64,000 nt of DNA from Marinomonas aquiplantarum (GTDB taxonomy: Bacteria > Pseudomonadota > Gammaproteobacteria > Pseudomonadales > Marinomonadaceae), in NCBI RefSeq assembly GCF_003314975.1, contig NZ_QNRF01000008.1, positions 1 through 64,000 on the forward strand, given 5' to 3'. A program made the position numbers and the translations under genes. The notes under the pieces were generated by a model. The model was not told the origin of the DNA. It did not search any database and saw only the letters and a program-made list of their open reading frames with translations. Positions 9,046-16,769 of this stretch are shown one piece after another. How positions within the stretch are numbered: the first letter of the stretch is position 1; each line of letters begins with the position of its first letter.

Positions 9046-10479
9046 ATGAGTCGCCAATTAAGTATTGTTGCGTCAGAGTCGTATTTTGACTCTGGCGAGT
9101 TTTTTGACGCGTTAAGTCAGCGTGTTGCGATAAAAAGTGAGAGCCAAAACCGCAAGGATTTTCAGCCGCTTTATACCTATTTAGAAGATGTGATGACCCC
9201 TGAGCTTGAAGCCATGGGATTCAAAATTTCAATATTACCTAACCCCGTTACTGAGGAAGAGGCGCCGGGCTCATGGCCATTTTTATTCGCTGAACGTATA
9301 GAAGATCCTAGTGCGTTGACACTGCTAACCTATGGGCACGGTGATGTTGTACTTGGGTACGATGATCAATGGAAAGAAGGCCTATCACCTTGGACGTTAA
9401 CCGCGACAGGCGATCGTTGGTATGGGCGTGGTTCGGCAGACAATAAAGCGCAACATACGATTAACCTCGCGTCTTTAAAATCGGTCTTGAACGCAAAAGA
9501 CGGCAAGCTCGGCTTTAATGTGAAAGTGTTAATCGAAACGGGCGAAGAGGTGGGTTCTCCTGGTTTGACGGAATTTTGTACCTTGCACAAGGAAGCCCTG
9601 AAAGCCGATCTTTTTCTCGCGTCAGATGGACCTAGACTGGACGCCAATTCTCCTACGGTGTTTCTTGGTTCTCGTGGCGGTTTTAATTTCGATTTGACCG
9701 TTAACTTGCGAGAAGGTGCTCACCATTCAGGTAACTGGGGTGGATTGCTTAGCAATGCGGGAACGCGTCTAGCTCACGCATGGGCGTCTATGGTGGATGC
9801 CAAAGGCAGAATACGTGTTCCATCATTGCTGCCGAATGAGTTACCCGATGCGGTTCGAGAGGCTCTACAAGATATTAAAGTGGGTTTGGATGAGAACAAT
9901 CCGGACATTGACCTTGAATGGGGAGAGCCGGAACTGTCACCTGCCGAACAAGTCTTTGGCTGGAACACGCTTGAGATGCTTGCCTGCAAAACCGGCAACC
10001 CAGATAACCCTGTGAATGCCATTCCAGGGTACGCAAAAGCGAATTGCCAAATTCGTTTCGTCGTCGGAACGGACAGCGATAACTTCCTAAAAAATATCCG
10101 TACTCACTTAACGGAGCAGGGGTTTGACGATGTAGAGGTTTCCCAAAATGGGGAACCCATGCACGCGACTCGATTAAACCCAGATGACCCTTGGGTAGAT
10201 TGGGCGCTTAAATCGCTGGAAAAAACGACAAATAAAAAAACCGCTTTACTGCCTAATTTGGGGGGCTCGATTCCCAATTATGTGTTTTCTGACATTCTCG
10301 GATTGCCGACGGTTTGGGTGCCTCATTCGTATCCCGCATGCAGTCAACATGCGCCAAACGAACATGTGTTAGCGCCCGTTTGTCGTGAAGCATTGCAAAT
10401 AATGACAGGACTTTTTTGGGATCTATCCGAGCAAGGTGAGCACATTCGTCAGGCTCGTAACGCATCTAAAAGCAATTAA
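9046..10479 (+). CDS. M20-family metallopeptidase (dipeptidase-like)
   Basis: 477 residues. The M20 di-zinc site is complete: H98 and D100 in YGHGD, D132 in GRGSADNKAQH, and E167-E168 in IETGEEVGSPGL. A later histidine lies in HAPNEHV near the C-terminus. A lid/dimerisation domain sits between the two halves of the catalytic domain. M20 enzymes remove amino acids from dipeptides or acylated amino acids. Lying 50 nt after the last transporter gene, it probably acts in the cytoplasm on the imported solute. AAGGAG precedes the ATG. Exact substrate unknown. Confidence 0.9.
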   Translation: MSRQLSIVASESYFDSGEFFDALSQRVAIKSESQNRKDFQPLYTYLEDVMTPELEAMGFKISILPNPVTEEEAPGSWPFLFAERIEDPSALTLLTYGHGDVVLGYDDQWKEGLSPWTLTATGDRWYGRGSADNKAQHTINLASLKSVLNAKDGKLGFNVKVLIETGEEVGSPGLTEFCTLHKEALKADLFLASDGPRLDANSPTVFLGSRGGFNFDLTVNLREGAHHSGNWGGLLSNAGTRLAHAWASMVDAKGRIRVPSLLPNELPDAVREALQDIKVGLDENNPDIDLEWGEPELSPAEQVFGWNTLEMLACKTGNPDNPVNAIPGYAKANCQIRFVVGTDSDNFLKNIRTHLTEQGFDDVEVSQNGEPMHATRLNPDDPWVDWALKSLEKTTNKKTALLPNLGGSIPNYVFSDILGLPTVWVPHSYPACSQHAPNEHVLAPVCREALQIMTGLFWDLSEQGEHIRQARNASKSN

Positions 10480-10497
10480 TTACTAAGGAATATTTAC

Positions 10498-11727
10498 ATG
10501 GATAAGGTTGTTAGTAGGCAAGTCGATAACATGACATCAAGATTAGCTTCTGAGCTAGATAACTACGCCGATTTGCTTTGTGATTGGATTGCAACGCAAG
10601 AAGACGCGATGATTGATTGTCTTGAAGCGTTGGTAAATGTTGATTCTAATAGCTATGACAAAACAGGCGTAGATGAAGCCGGAAAGTTGATGGAATCTTG
10701 GCTGGTGGAAGACGGCATTGCTTGTACTTGGCATTCTCTAGAAAATTCAGGAGATGTCTTAGAAGCCCAAGTTGGGGTGAACGAAACAAATGCCAATGCC
10801 CCTGCGATTTTTGTGATGGGCCATCGTGATACCGTATTCCCTAAAGGCACATTGGAAACTCGACGATTCAGTCGAGATGGCATGAAGGCTTTTGGCCCCG
10901 GCGTTGCGGATATGAAGTCTGGGTTGGTGCTGAATTGTTTTGTATTGAAAGGTTTGCAACATTTATTGAAAACCAGCGACATTCAACAGCTACCGTCTCC
11001 TGTTATTGGTTTGTTTACCGGAGACGAGGAGATTGGCTCGCCAGAAGGTCGCTTTGTTATTCGTGACCGTGTAGCCGGAGCGAAAGCCGTTTTTAATGCC
11101 GAACCCGGACGCATCAGTGGAAATGTGGTGTCGGCGCGTAAAGGGGGAGCGAGCTTTGAAATCCAAGTGACTGGAAGGGCGGCTCATTCGGGCGTAAACC
11201 ATGCGGATGGTATCAGTGCAATTGGTGCATTGGCTCAACTCGTAACATCGTTACATGCACTGACCGATTATGACAAAGGCATCACCACGAACATAGGTCT
11301 TATCAGTGGTGGGATGTCTTCAAATACCGTCGCTCCAACGGCAATGGCACGTCTGGATCTTCGCTTCATGACACTAGAGCAAGGCGAAGAAGCCAAAGCC
11401 CAAATTAATGCCATTATTGAAACGCCAGTGATCGAAGGCGCCATCGCAACGATAAAAATCTTGTCAGAATTTCAGCCCTTTGAAGCGTCAATGAGTGACG
11501 TTGTGTTGGCGCATTATCAACGTCAGGCAAACTCAGTTGGTTTTTCTGTTGAGGGTGAGTTTACAGGCGGTTGTTCTGATGCGGGTTTTACCTCGTCTAT
11601 GGGCGTGCCCACCTTATGCGGAACGGGTCCTGTGGGGGCGAAAATGCACACAGAGGATGAGTATTGTTTGATGGATACGTTTGTACCACGGACACAAGCC
11701 GTCGCGAAAAGTATTTTATTGCTTTGA
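10498..11727 (+). CDS. M20-family metallopeptidase (glutamate carboxypeptidase-like)
   Basis: 409 residues, close to carboxypeptidase G2-type enzymes. Metal and catalytic residues: H109 and D111 in GHRDTVFPKG, D138 in GPGVADMKSG, E177-E178 in FTGDEEIGSP. The C-terminal motif GVPTLCGTGPVGAKMHTEDEY carries the last metal histidine. Relatives remove C-terminal glutamate from peptides or folates; the substrate here is not certain. It lies 18 nt after the other M20 gene and ends the transporter operon. A second in-frame ATG at 10531 is possible, but AAGGAA supports the start at 10498. A scrap of this 3' region recurs at 13474-13515. Confidence 0.9.
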   Translation: MDKVVSRQVDNMTSRLASELDNYADLLCDWIATQEDAMIDCLEALVNVDSNSYDKTGVDEAGKLMESWLVEDGIACTWHSLENSGDVLEAQVGVNETNANAPAIFVMGHRDTVFPKGTLETRRFSRDGMKAFGPGVADMKSGLVLNCFVLKGLQHLLKTSDIQQLPSPVIGLFTGDEEIGSPEGRFVIRDRVAGAKAVFNAEPGRISGNVVSARKGGASFEIQVTGRAAHSGVNHADGISAIGALAQLVTSLHALTDYDKGITTNIGLISGGMSSNTVAPTAMARLDLRFMTLEQGEEAKAQINAIIETPVIEGAIATIKILSEFQPFEASMSDVVLAHYQRQANSVGFSVEGEFTGGCSDAGFTSSMGVPTLCGTGPVGAKMHTEDEYCLMDTFVPRTQAVAKSILLL

Positions 11728-11761
11728 TTGCCGCACTGATCTCAATGACTAAACATTATTC

Positions 11762-12064
11762 TTAGTGTTCTTGAGGCTCCTCATTAATACAGCACTCGTC
11801 TGTTAAATAATGGATTACTTCGTTTAGGGCGTCGAATTTTGGAAAACAGTACAAGGTTCGGCTCTCTCTTACTTGCTCAACAAGTCCTACCCTGACCATC
11901 CGCGATATATGGTGTGACAAAGTGGAACCAGGAATGTCCAATTGTTCCTGAATTTCACCTACTGGTGCGCCAGTGTTCCCGGCTTTCACTAGATGTTTCA
12001 AGATGGCTAAACGAGTAGGGTGTCCAAGCTCTGCCAGCTTTTCCGCAATGACTTCAATTGACAA
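11762..12064 (-). CDS. ArsR-family repressor
   Basis: 100 residues with the ArsR winged helix-turn-helix: ELGHPTRLAILKHLVKAG, then GSTLSHHISRMVRVGLV as recognition helix and wing. The usual ELCVC metal site in helix 3 is absent. Cysteines are at 73 and at 91-92 (DECC) near the C-terminus, a different metal or thiol sensing layout. It is divergent from the ArsP-like permease and almost certainly represses it through the palindromes at 12123-12195. Confidence 0.9.
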   Translation of the reverse strand: MSIEVIAEKLAELGHPTRLAILKHLVKAGNTGAPVGEIQEQLDIPGSTLSHHISRMVRVGLVEQVRESRTLYCFPKFDALNEVIHYLTDECCINEEPQEH

Positions 12065-12122
12065 GAGATTTCCTTTTTATGTGGATATGTTCGAATACAT
12101 TTATACCATTTTATGGATCAAT

Positions 12123-12195
12123 ATTTCTAATAGCATGGAAATAATTTGACATTTCCATAATTGTGGAAATAATATATTTCTATATTTGTAGAATT
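12123..12195 (+). promoter_or_regulatory. Permease promoter with three ArsR-type operator palindromes
   Basis: A near-perfect promoter reads TTGACA (12147-12152), a 17-bp spacer, then TAATAT (12170-12175). The spacer is filled by the palindrome ATTTCCATAATTGTGGAAAT (12151-12170). Weaker copies flank it: ATTTCTAATAGCATGGAAAT (12123-12142) and ATTTCTATATTTGTAGAATT (12176-12195). Repressor bound at the middle site would block RNA polymerase; the left copy lies toward arsR and could give autoregulation. Confidence 0.8.
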
Positions 12196-12232
12196 ATGGA
12201 TTTATTTTCTGGCTATTTATGAGAGTGTGATT

Positions 12233-13342
12233 ATGAGTAATCAAACAGCAAATACTGGAGTGGAAATTGGAAGCGGAGATGAGCAGTCTTCTGTGGAATC
12301 GAACTGCTGTGAGACAGCCTGCCGTACGTCGACGAACAAAGATGTAACGTATTACATCAAAAAACTGTTAACCCCTTGGTCTGCTATAGCACTTATTTCT
12401 GCCAGTGTTTTTATGTTAGATCGTTTTGCGTTCTCGGAATTTTTTACGATCGCGAGTGCCTCATTCATAGCAACACTACCGTTTATTGTTTTTGCTGTTT
12501 TGATGATCGCATACTTAAAGTCTACCGGTGCGGAGTCGTTAGTAGCGAAGGCCTTTGATGGTCGAGAGAACCGGATGATTTTACTGGCTGCTGTTTTTGG
12601 AGGATTAGCGCCGTTTTGTTCATGCGAGGTCATTCCGTTTATTTCTGGGCTGTTGGCGATTGGTATACCTCTACCTGCAGTGATGGCTTTTTGGCTTTCA
12701 AGTCCCCTTATTGATCCGCCAGCCCTTATTATTACCGCCAGCGCACTAGGCTGGCCTTTTGCAATAGGGAAATCCATTATCGCCGTTGGTCTTGGGCTTC
12801 TTGGAGGTTTCGGTATAAAGGCGTTAATGCGCCACTCTAGCTTTGCTTCTCCGCTAAAATCTACCCCATTAGTTGGAACGTGTTGTACTGCTATTACCTC
12901 CTCTGGTGTGCAATGGCGGTTCTGGGAAGAGAGTCAAAGACGACAGACATTTATTGAGCAGATGAAGGAGAATATAGTGTTTCTCGTTAAATGGTTGATG
13001 TTTGCCTATGTACTTGAAGCCCTCTTGATTTTGTATATTCCTGCTGAAGTGATTAGTCAGATTGTGGGGGGGGACGGACTGTTTTCGGTTATCGTTGGCG
13101 CCGCAGTAGGTATGCCTGCTTATCTAAATGGTTATGCCGCACCAGCTCTAATTGCAGGCTTTATTAATCAAGGTATGACAACGGGGGCAGCGATGGCTTT
13201 TATGACTGCGGGAGCGATTAGCTCTATTCCAGCGATGACAGCGGTGTGGAGTTTGGTTAAGAAAGAAGTCTTTATCGCCTATCTAACCATTGGTTTTGTT
13301 GGGTCTGTTCTGTTTGGGTGGGTGTTTGGAGTGCTTATTTAG
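12233..13342 (+). CDS. ArsP-like metal/metalloid efflux permease (PF03773)
   Basis: 369 residues from the ATG at 12233, with GAGAG 7 nt upstream; a GTG six bases earlier is less likely. Two four- to five-helix bundles are joined by a cytoplasmic loop with a cysteine pair (GTCCTAITSSG). Membrane motifs are FGGLAPFCSCEVIPF (C129, C131) and WLSSPLIDPPAL, both typical of this permease family. The soluble N-terminus has a further cysteine cluster, SNCCETAC (C25, C26, C30), a likely metal or thiol binding tail. Relatives export organoarsenicals or soft metals. Paired with an ArsR repressor, it is probably an inducible detoxification pump. The substrate is not proven by sequence. Confidence 0.85.
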   Translation: MSNQTANTGVEIGSGDEQSSVESNCCETACRTSTNKDVTYYIKKLLTPWSAIALISASVFMLDRFAFSEFFTIASASFIATLPFIVFAVLMIAYLKSTGAESLVAKAFDGRENRMILLAAVFGGLAPFCSCEVIPFISGLLAIGIPLPAVMAFWLSSPLIDPPALIITASALGWPFAIGKSIIAVGLGLLGGFGIKALMRHSSFASPLKSTPLVGTCCTAITSSGVQWRFWEESQRRQTFIEQMKENIVFLVKWLMFAYVLEALLILYIPAEVISQIVGGDGLFSVIVGAAVGMPAYLNGYAAPALIAGFINQGMTTGAAMAFMTAGAISSIPAMTAVWSLVKKEVFIAYLTIGFVGSVLFGWVFGVLI

Positions 13343-13473
13343 ATAAGGATTTGAGCTTTGTAATGTATCTCGAAAATCATAAGTGAGAGACATCTTAGGT
13401 CTCAACAATAACCGGCATATTTTGTCCAATTGCACCTATGACCGTTGGGGCTAAGTTATTACCAAACTCCTTA

Positions 13474-13515
13474 TCCATGGGCTTACCAACCTTATGCGAA
13501 CGAGGCCTGTGGGGA
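13474..13515 (+). pseudogene. Scrap of M20 peptidase 3' coding sequence
   Basis: These 42 bp match 11596-11638 in the second M20 gene at about 35 of 42 aligned positions. They encode SMGLPTLC and, after a one-base deletion, GTRPVGT, against SMGVPTLCGTGPVGA. No homology is evident further out. The rest of the 341-bp gap between the permease and fbp holds an inverted repeat at 13569-13605 and no gene I can support. Confidence 0.6.
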
Positions 13516-13568
13516 CAGTGTTGTTTTGCTGATTGTTTGGAATGCTTTGTGAATAAGGAAGGTGCGAT

Positions 13569-13605
13569 GGACAAAGCAGCTTGATTTCTACAGTCTGCTT
13601 TGTCC
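13569..13605. terminator. Inverted repeat, possible terminator
   Basis: GGACAAAGCAG and CTGCTTTGTCC form a perfect 11-bp stem with a 15-nt loop. TCTTTT follows 6 nt later. It may end transcription from the permease or from an earlier version of the locus. Confidence 0.5.
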
Positions 13606-13683
13606 TGTGGTCTTTTATTGCATGCTTTAGTGACTTAAGTGGTTATTCACAAGTCTAGCTGGGCGCTAGCTTTTTATTTTATG

Positions 13684-14643
13684 TTAATAACTTAGGCACT
13701 TATCCACTTCATTCGCCGCACCAAGAATCACCGCCACTCTCTGGTGAATGCCTTCAGGTTGGATATCTAGAATGCGTTGACTGTGTGTATACGCTTTACC
13801 ACCTGATTGTTCAATTAACATGGCCATTGGTTTTGCTTCATACATCAAACGCAATTTACCTGCTCGATTAGGAGATTTGCTGTCCCAAGGGTAAATAAAG
13901 ATGCCGCCTCGGCATAGAATGCGATGCACATCACCCACCATAGCGGCGACCCAACGCATGTTAAAGTCTTTCTCTCTTGTACCGCTTGAGCCAGCGACAA
14001 GGTCGCTGACATAGGTTTGGGTTGCGGCTGACCAAAAACGTTGGTTGGACATATTAATCGCAAATTCTTGCGTATCTGCAGCCACTTCGACCTTATTTTG
14101 CGTCAGGATAAATTCATTCTTCTCAGGGTCTAAGGTGAACATTTGCACGCCTTGGCCTGTTGTCAGAACGAGCATGCAAGATGGGCCGTAAAGCACGTAA
14201 CCGGCAGCAACTTGTTCTGTTCCTCGCTTTAAGAAGCTCTGTTCTGTCGCGGCGGTTTCGCCAGTGTCATGGTAGATGGAGAAAATGGTGCCCACCATGG
14301 CATTGATGTCTATGTTAGATGAGCCATCTAGTGGGTCGAAAGCGATTAAGTATTCACCCGCTGTATTTGCAGGGACAATGTCATCTTCTTCTTCGGATGC
14401 GACTGCTCGTACAGCAGGGCAGGCTAACAATGCCGTTTTAAGCATGTCATTAGAGATGATATCGAGTTTCTTTTGCTCCTCTCCTTGCACGTTTTCGTTT
14501 CCAGCCACGCCAAGAATACCTGCAAGAGAGCCTTTGTGAAGCGCCTTGCAAATATCAATACAAGTGTCGGTCGTAACGCTTAAAACAGTTTGAAGTGAAG
14601 TTGGTGTCGAGCTGGATGCCAAAACGTGTGCTAGGTTTTGCAT
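13684..14643 (-). CDS. fbp: Fructose-1,6-bisphosphatase class I
   Basis: 319 residues from the ATG at 14643; AAGGAAAAG lies upstream. A TTG two codons earlier is in frame. It removes the 1-phosphate of fructose 1,6-bisphosphate in gluconeogenesis. Metal-site motifs are EEEDD (about 97-101) and [10 protein letters not shown], and the C-terminal [12 protein letters not shown] region is intact. Length is normal for the family. Transcribed alone, divergent from zntB. Its last 84 codons are duplicated, diverged, at 2205-2462. Confidence 0.95.
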   Translation of the reverse strand: MQNLAHVLASSSTPTSLQTVLSVTTDTCIDICKALHKGSLAGILGVAGNENVQGEEQKKLDIISNDMLKTALLACPAVRAVASEEEDDIVPANTAGEYLIAFDPLDGSSNIDINAMVGTIFSIYHDTGETAATEQSFLKRGTEQVAAGYVLYGPSCMLVLTTGQGVQMFTLDPEKNEFILTQNKVEVAADTQEFAINMSNQRFWSAATQTYVSDLVAGSSGTREKDFNMRWVAAMVGDVHRILCRGGIFIYPWDSKSPNRAGKLRLMYEAKPMAMLIEQSGGKAYTHSQRILDIQPEGIHQRVAVILGAANEVDKCLSY

Positions 14644-14790
14644 GATCAAGCTTTTCCTTATTATTTTGAGGGTGATGAAATTATGCCACTCTCAGCAGAG
14701 AGTGTCAGCTGAGCTAGGTCGTTGAAGTGAAAATAAATAGGGCAATGGGACTTTTTCCGTTAATCTACAAGCATTAATAGAGGGGCGCTT

Positions 14791-15759
14791 ATGTCTGAAT
14801 TTGTTGTGCATCACGTGGCGTTAGACGGTCAGGGCGGCGCAGATCATTTGCCTGAGACGGATTTGCCAAAGAAGATTCCAGAGGCAGGGTGTCGCTGGGT
14901 TCATGTAGATGCTGGGGAAGACGCGAGTCGCGACTGGTTGGCCAGTGTTGAAGGAGTTGCTGATGAGGTTGTCGAGGCGTTATTCGCTGAAGAAACACGC
15001 CCTCGGATGGTTAAAATGGGTCGTGGTACCTTAGTGATTCTTCGTGGTGTGAATTTAAACCCAGGTTCTGATCCATCGGATATGGTGTCATTACGTTTAT
15101 GGGTAACACCACACTTTATCGTATCCAGTCGCCGTCGAAAATTGCTATCCGTTGAGGATGTAGTAAACAGCTTGGCACAAGGCGAAGGACCTACAGATAG
15201 CGCTGATATTTTGGCCACCTTGACCGTCACATTAACGGGACGAATGTCGAGTGTCATCGTTGATTTAGAAGAAGAGTTGTCTGATTTAGAGGAACGCATT
15301 GGTGAAGGTATCGAGCAAGGGCAAAGAGAGTTATTGGTTCAACGTCGACTCGAAACCATTCGTTTACGTCGCTTTCTGGTGCCTCAAAAAGAAGCTGTTC
15401 AAGCTTTGTCGCAAGATACGTCTAGTTGGATGACGAGTCGGCAAATCACACAGGTACAAGAAGCCGTGAACGATATTGTTCGTTATGTTGAGGGGCTTGA
15501 GTCATTAAGGGAGCGTTGCCAGTTAATGCAGGAAGAGTTTGTCAATTTACAAGCTGAAAAAATGAATGCTCGCATGTATGTATTGTCTATTTTGTCTGGG
15601 ATCTTCTTGCCCTTGGGGTTTTTAACCGGATTGTTCGGTATCAATATCGCGGGGATGCCTGGAACCGACAATCATCAAGCTTTCTGGTTATTTTGTGGGG
15701 TCTTACTTGTGATGGGGGTTGGACAGTTTTGGTTGATGCGAAAAAGTCGCTGGTTTTAA
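14791..15759 (+). CDS. zntB: CorA-family zinc transporter (ZntB-like)
   Basis: 322 residues, the length of ZntB. A long cytoplasmic alpha/beta N-terminal domain and coiled stalk (residues about 1-255, with TSRQITQVQEAVNDIVRYVEG) lead into two C-terminal membrane helices. The pore signature is the GIN type, LTGLFGINIAGMPG, as in ZntB, not the GMN of CorA. The protein ends MRKSRWF, basic as in the family. ZntB moves Zn2+ across the inner membrane. Start at 14791 follows GAGGGGCGCTT. Confidence 0.88.
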   Translation: MSEFVVHHVALDGQGGADHLPETDLPKKIPEAGCRWVHVDAGEDASRDWLASVEGVADEVVEALFAEETRPRMVKMGRGTLVILRGVNLNPGSDPSDMVSLRLWVTPHFIVSSRRRKLLSVEDVVNSLAQGEGPTDSADILATLTVTLTGRMSSVIVDLEEELSDLEERIGEGIEQGQRELLVQRRLETIRLRRFLVPQKEAVQALSQDTSSWMTSRQITQVQEAVNDIVRYVEGLESLRERCQLMQEEFVNLQAEKMNARMYVLSILSGIFLPLGFLTGLFGINIAGMPGTDNHQAFWLFCGVLLVMGVGQFWLMRKSRWF

Positions 15760-15764
15760 GAGAA

Positions 15765-15806
15765 AGATGAGCCACTCTAAGAATGGTGGCTCTAGATGGC
15801 TCATCT
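15765..15806. terminator. Hairpin between zntB and rpiA
   Basis: AGATGAGCCA and TGGCTCATCT are perfect inverse arms, with an inner GAGCCAC/GTGGCTC alternative. It lies in the 55-bp gap between the two convergent genes. No long T run follows, so it may end both transcripts only in part. Confidence 0.55.
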
Positions 15807-15814
15807 GAGGCTCT

Positions 15815-16489
15815 TTAGGCTTTTTTCAGTGTTTTTACGCCGTCTTGTGTTGCCAGCAGTAACACGTCAGCTGATCGATTAGCAAACAGCCCGTTGGTGA
15901 CGACACCGACAATCGCATTAATCTGATTCTCAAGCTTAATTGGATCAAGAATCTTTAAATTATAAACGTCGAGTATGTGGTTGCCATTATCCGTCACCAC
16001 ACCTTCACGGTAAACGGGATCGCCACCCAGTTTCACCAGTTGACGAGCAACGTAGCTGCGCGCCATGGGAATGACTTCAACTGGTAAAGGAAAATCCCCC
16101 AATACGTTAACTAACTTTGACTCATCTGCAATACATACAAATTCGTCACTGCAAGCGACCACGATTTTTTCACGGGTCAAAGCGGCACCACCGCCTTTGA
16201 TGAGGCGTAGATGATGGTCTGATTCGTCAGCGCCATCGATGTAAACACGAATTTGATCAACACTGTTTAAGTCGTAAACAGCAATGCCATGATCTTTTAG
16301 GCGTTGGGCTGAGGCATCGGAGCTGGCTACGGTGCCATCAAACTTGTTCTTGTGTTTAGCCAATTCATCAATGAAAAGATTAGCCGTTGAACCTGTGCCA
16401 ACGCCGACAATAGTGTTGTCTTCTAGTAACGGTAGAATGTAGTTAACAGCCGCTTCAGCGACAGCTTGTTTTAACTCATCTTGGGTCAT
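15815..16489 (-). CDS. rpiA: Ribose-5-phosphate isomerase A
   Basis: 224 residues. Phosphate-loop motif VGVGTGSTA at about 28-36, catalytic region [28 protein letters not shown], and the C-terminal GVVTNGLFA. It interconverts ribose 5-phosphate and ribulose 5-phosphate in the pentose phosphate pathway. Divergent from ilvA, the same pairing as in many gammaproteobacteria. Confidence 0.96.
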   Translation of the reverse strand: MTQDELKQAVAEAAVNYILPLLEDNTIVGVGTGSTANLFIDELAKHKNKFDGTVASSDASAQRLKDHGIAVYDLNSVDQIRVYIDGADESDHHLRLIKGGGAALTREKIVVACSDEFVCIADESKLVNVLGDFPLPVEVIPMARSYVARQLVKLGGDPVYREGVVTDNGNHILDVYNLKILDPIKLENQINAIVGVVTNGLFANRSADVLLLATQDGVKTLKKA

Positions 16490-16769
16490 GAGGGGGTGCC
16501 CTTTATTATCGTTGAATGAGAAAGTAGTTAGAGCTTACTCTTTTGGTAAGTTTCCTCTGCTGGTGTCGTTATTATATTCCCTTCTCTGAATGAATGTTAG
16601 CCAAAACAACTTAGATTTATGCTGGCTATTTTGCAGATTCAAGGGCTTTCGCCTTTACGTGAGTTGAGCCGAACAGGTATATTTCGGTGTTCTATTTTTA
16701 GACTTGGTTTTCCCAATGATGTTGGGTGCCGGTCTCGTTCTGACGAATGTTATTTTCCTAGGAAACATT

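Noticed and set aside
13395-13478. Minus-strand frame ending GAIGQNMPVIVET before intact fbp
   Set aside because: It looks protein-like, but only 27 codons from its ATG, overlaps the M20 scrap on the other strand, and I recognise no family. It may be another gene remnant; not strong enough to list.
2463-13680. Search for an integrase, transposase or tRNA site in the segment between the fbp copies
   Set aside because: None is present; every long frame there belongs to the genes listed. So the island idea rests on the repeats alone.
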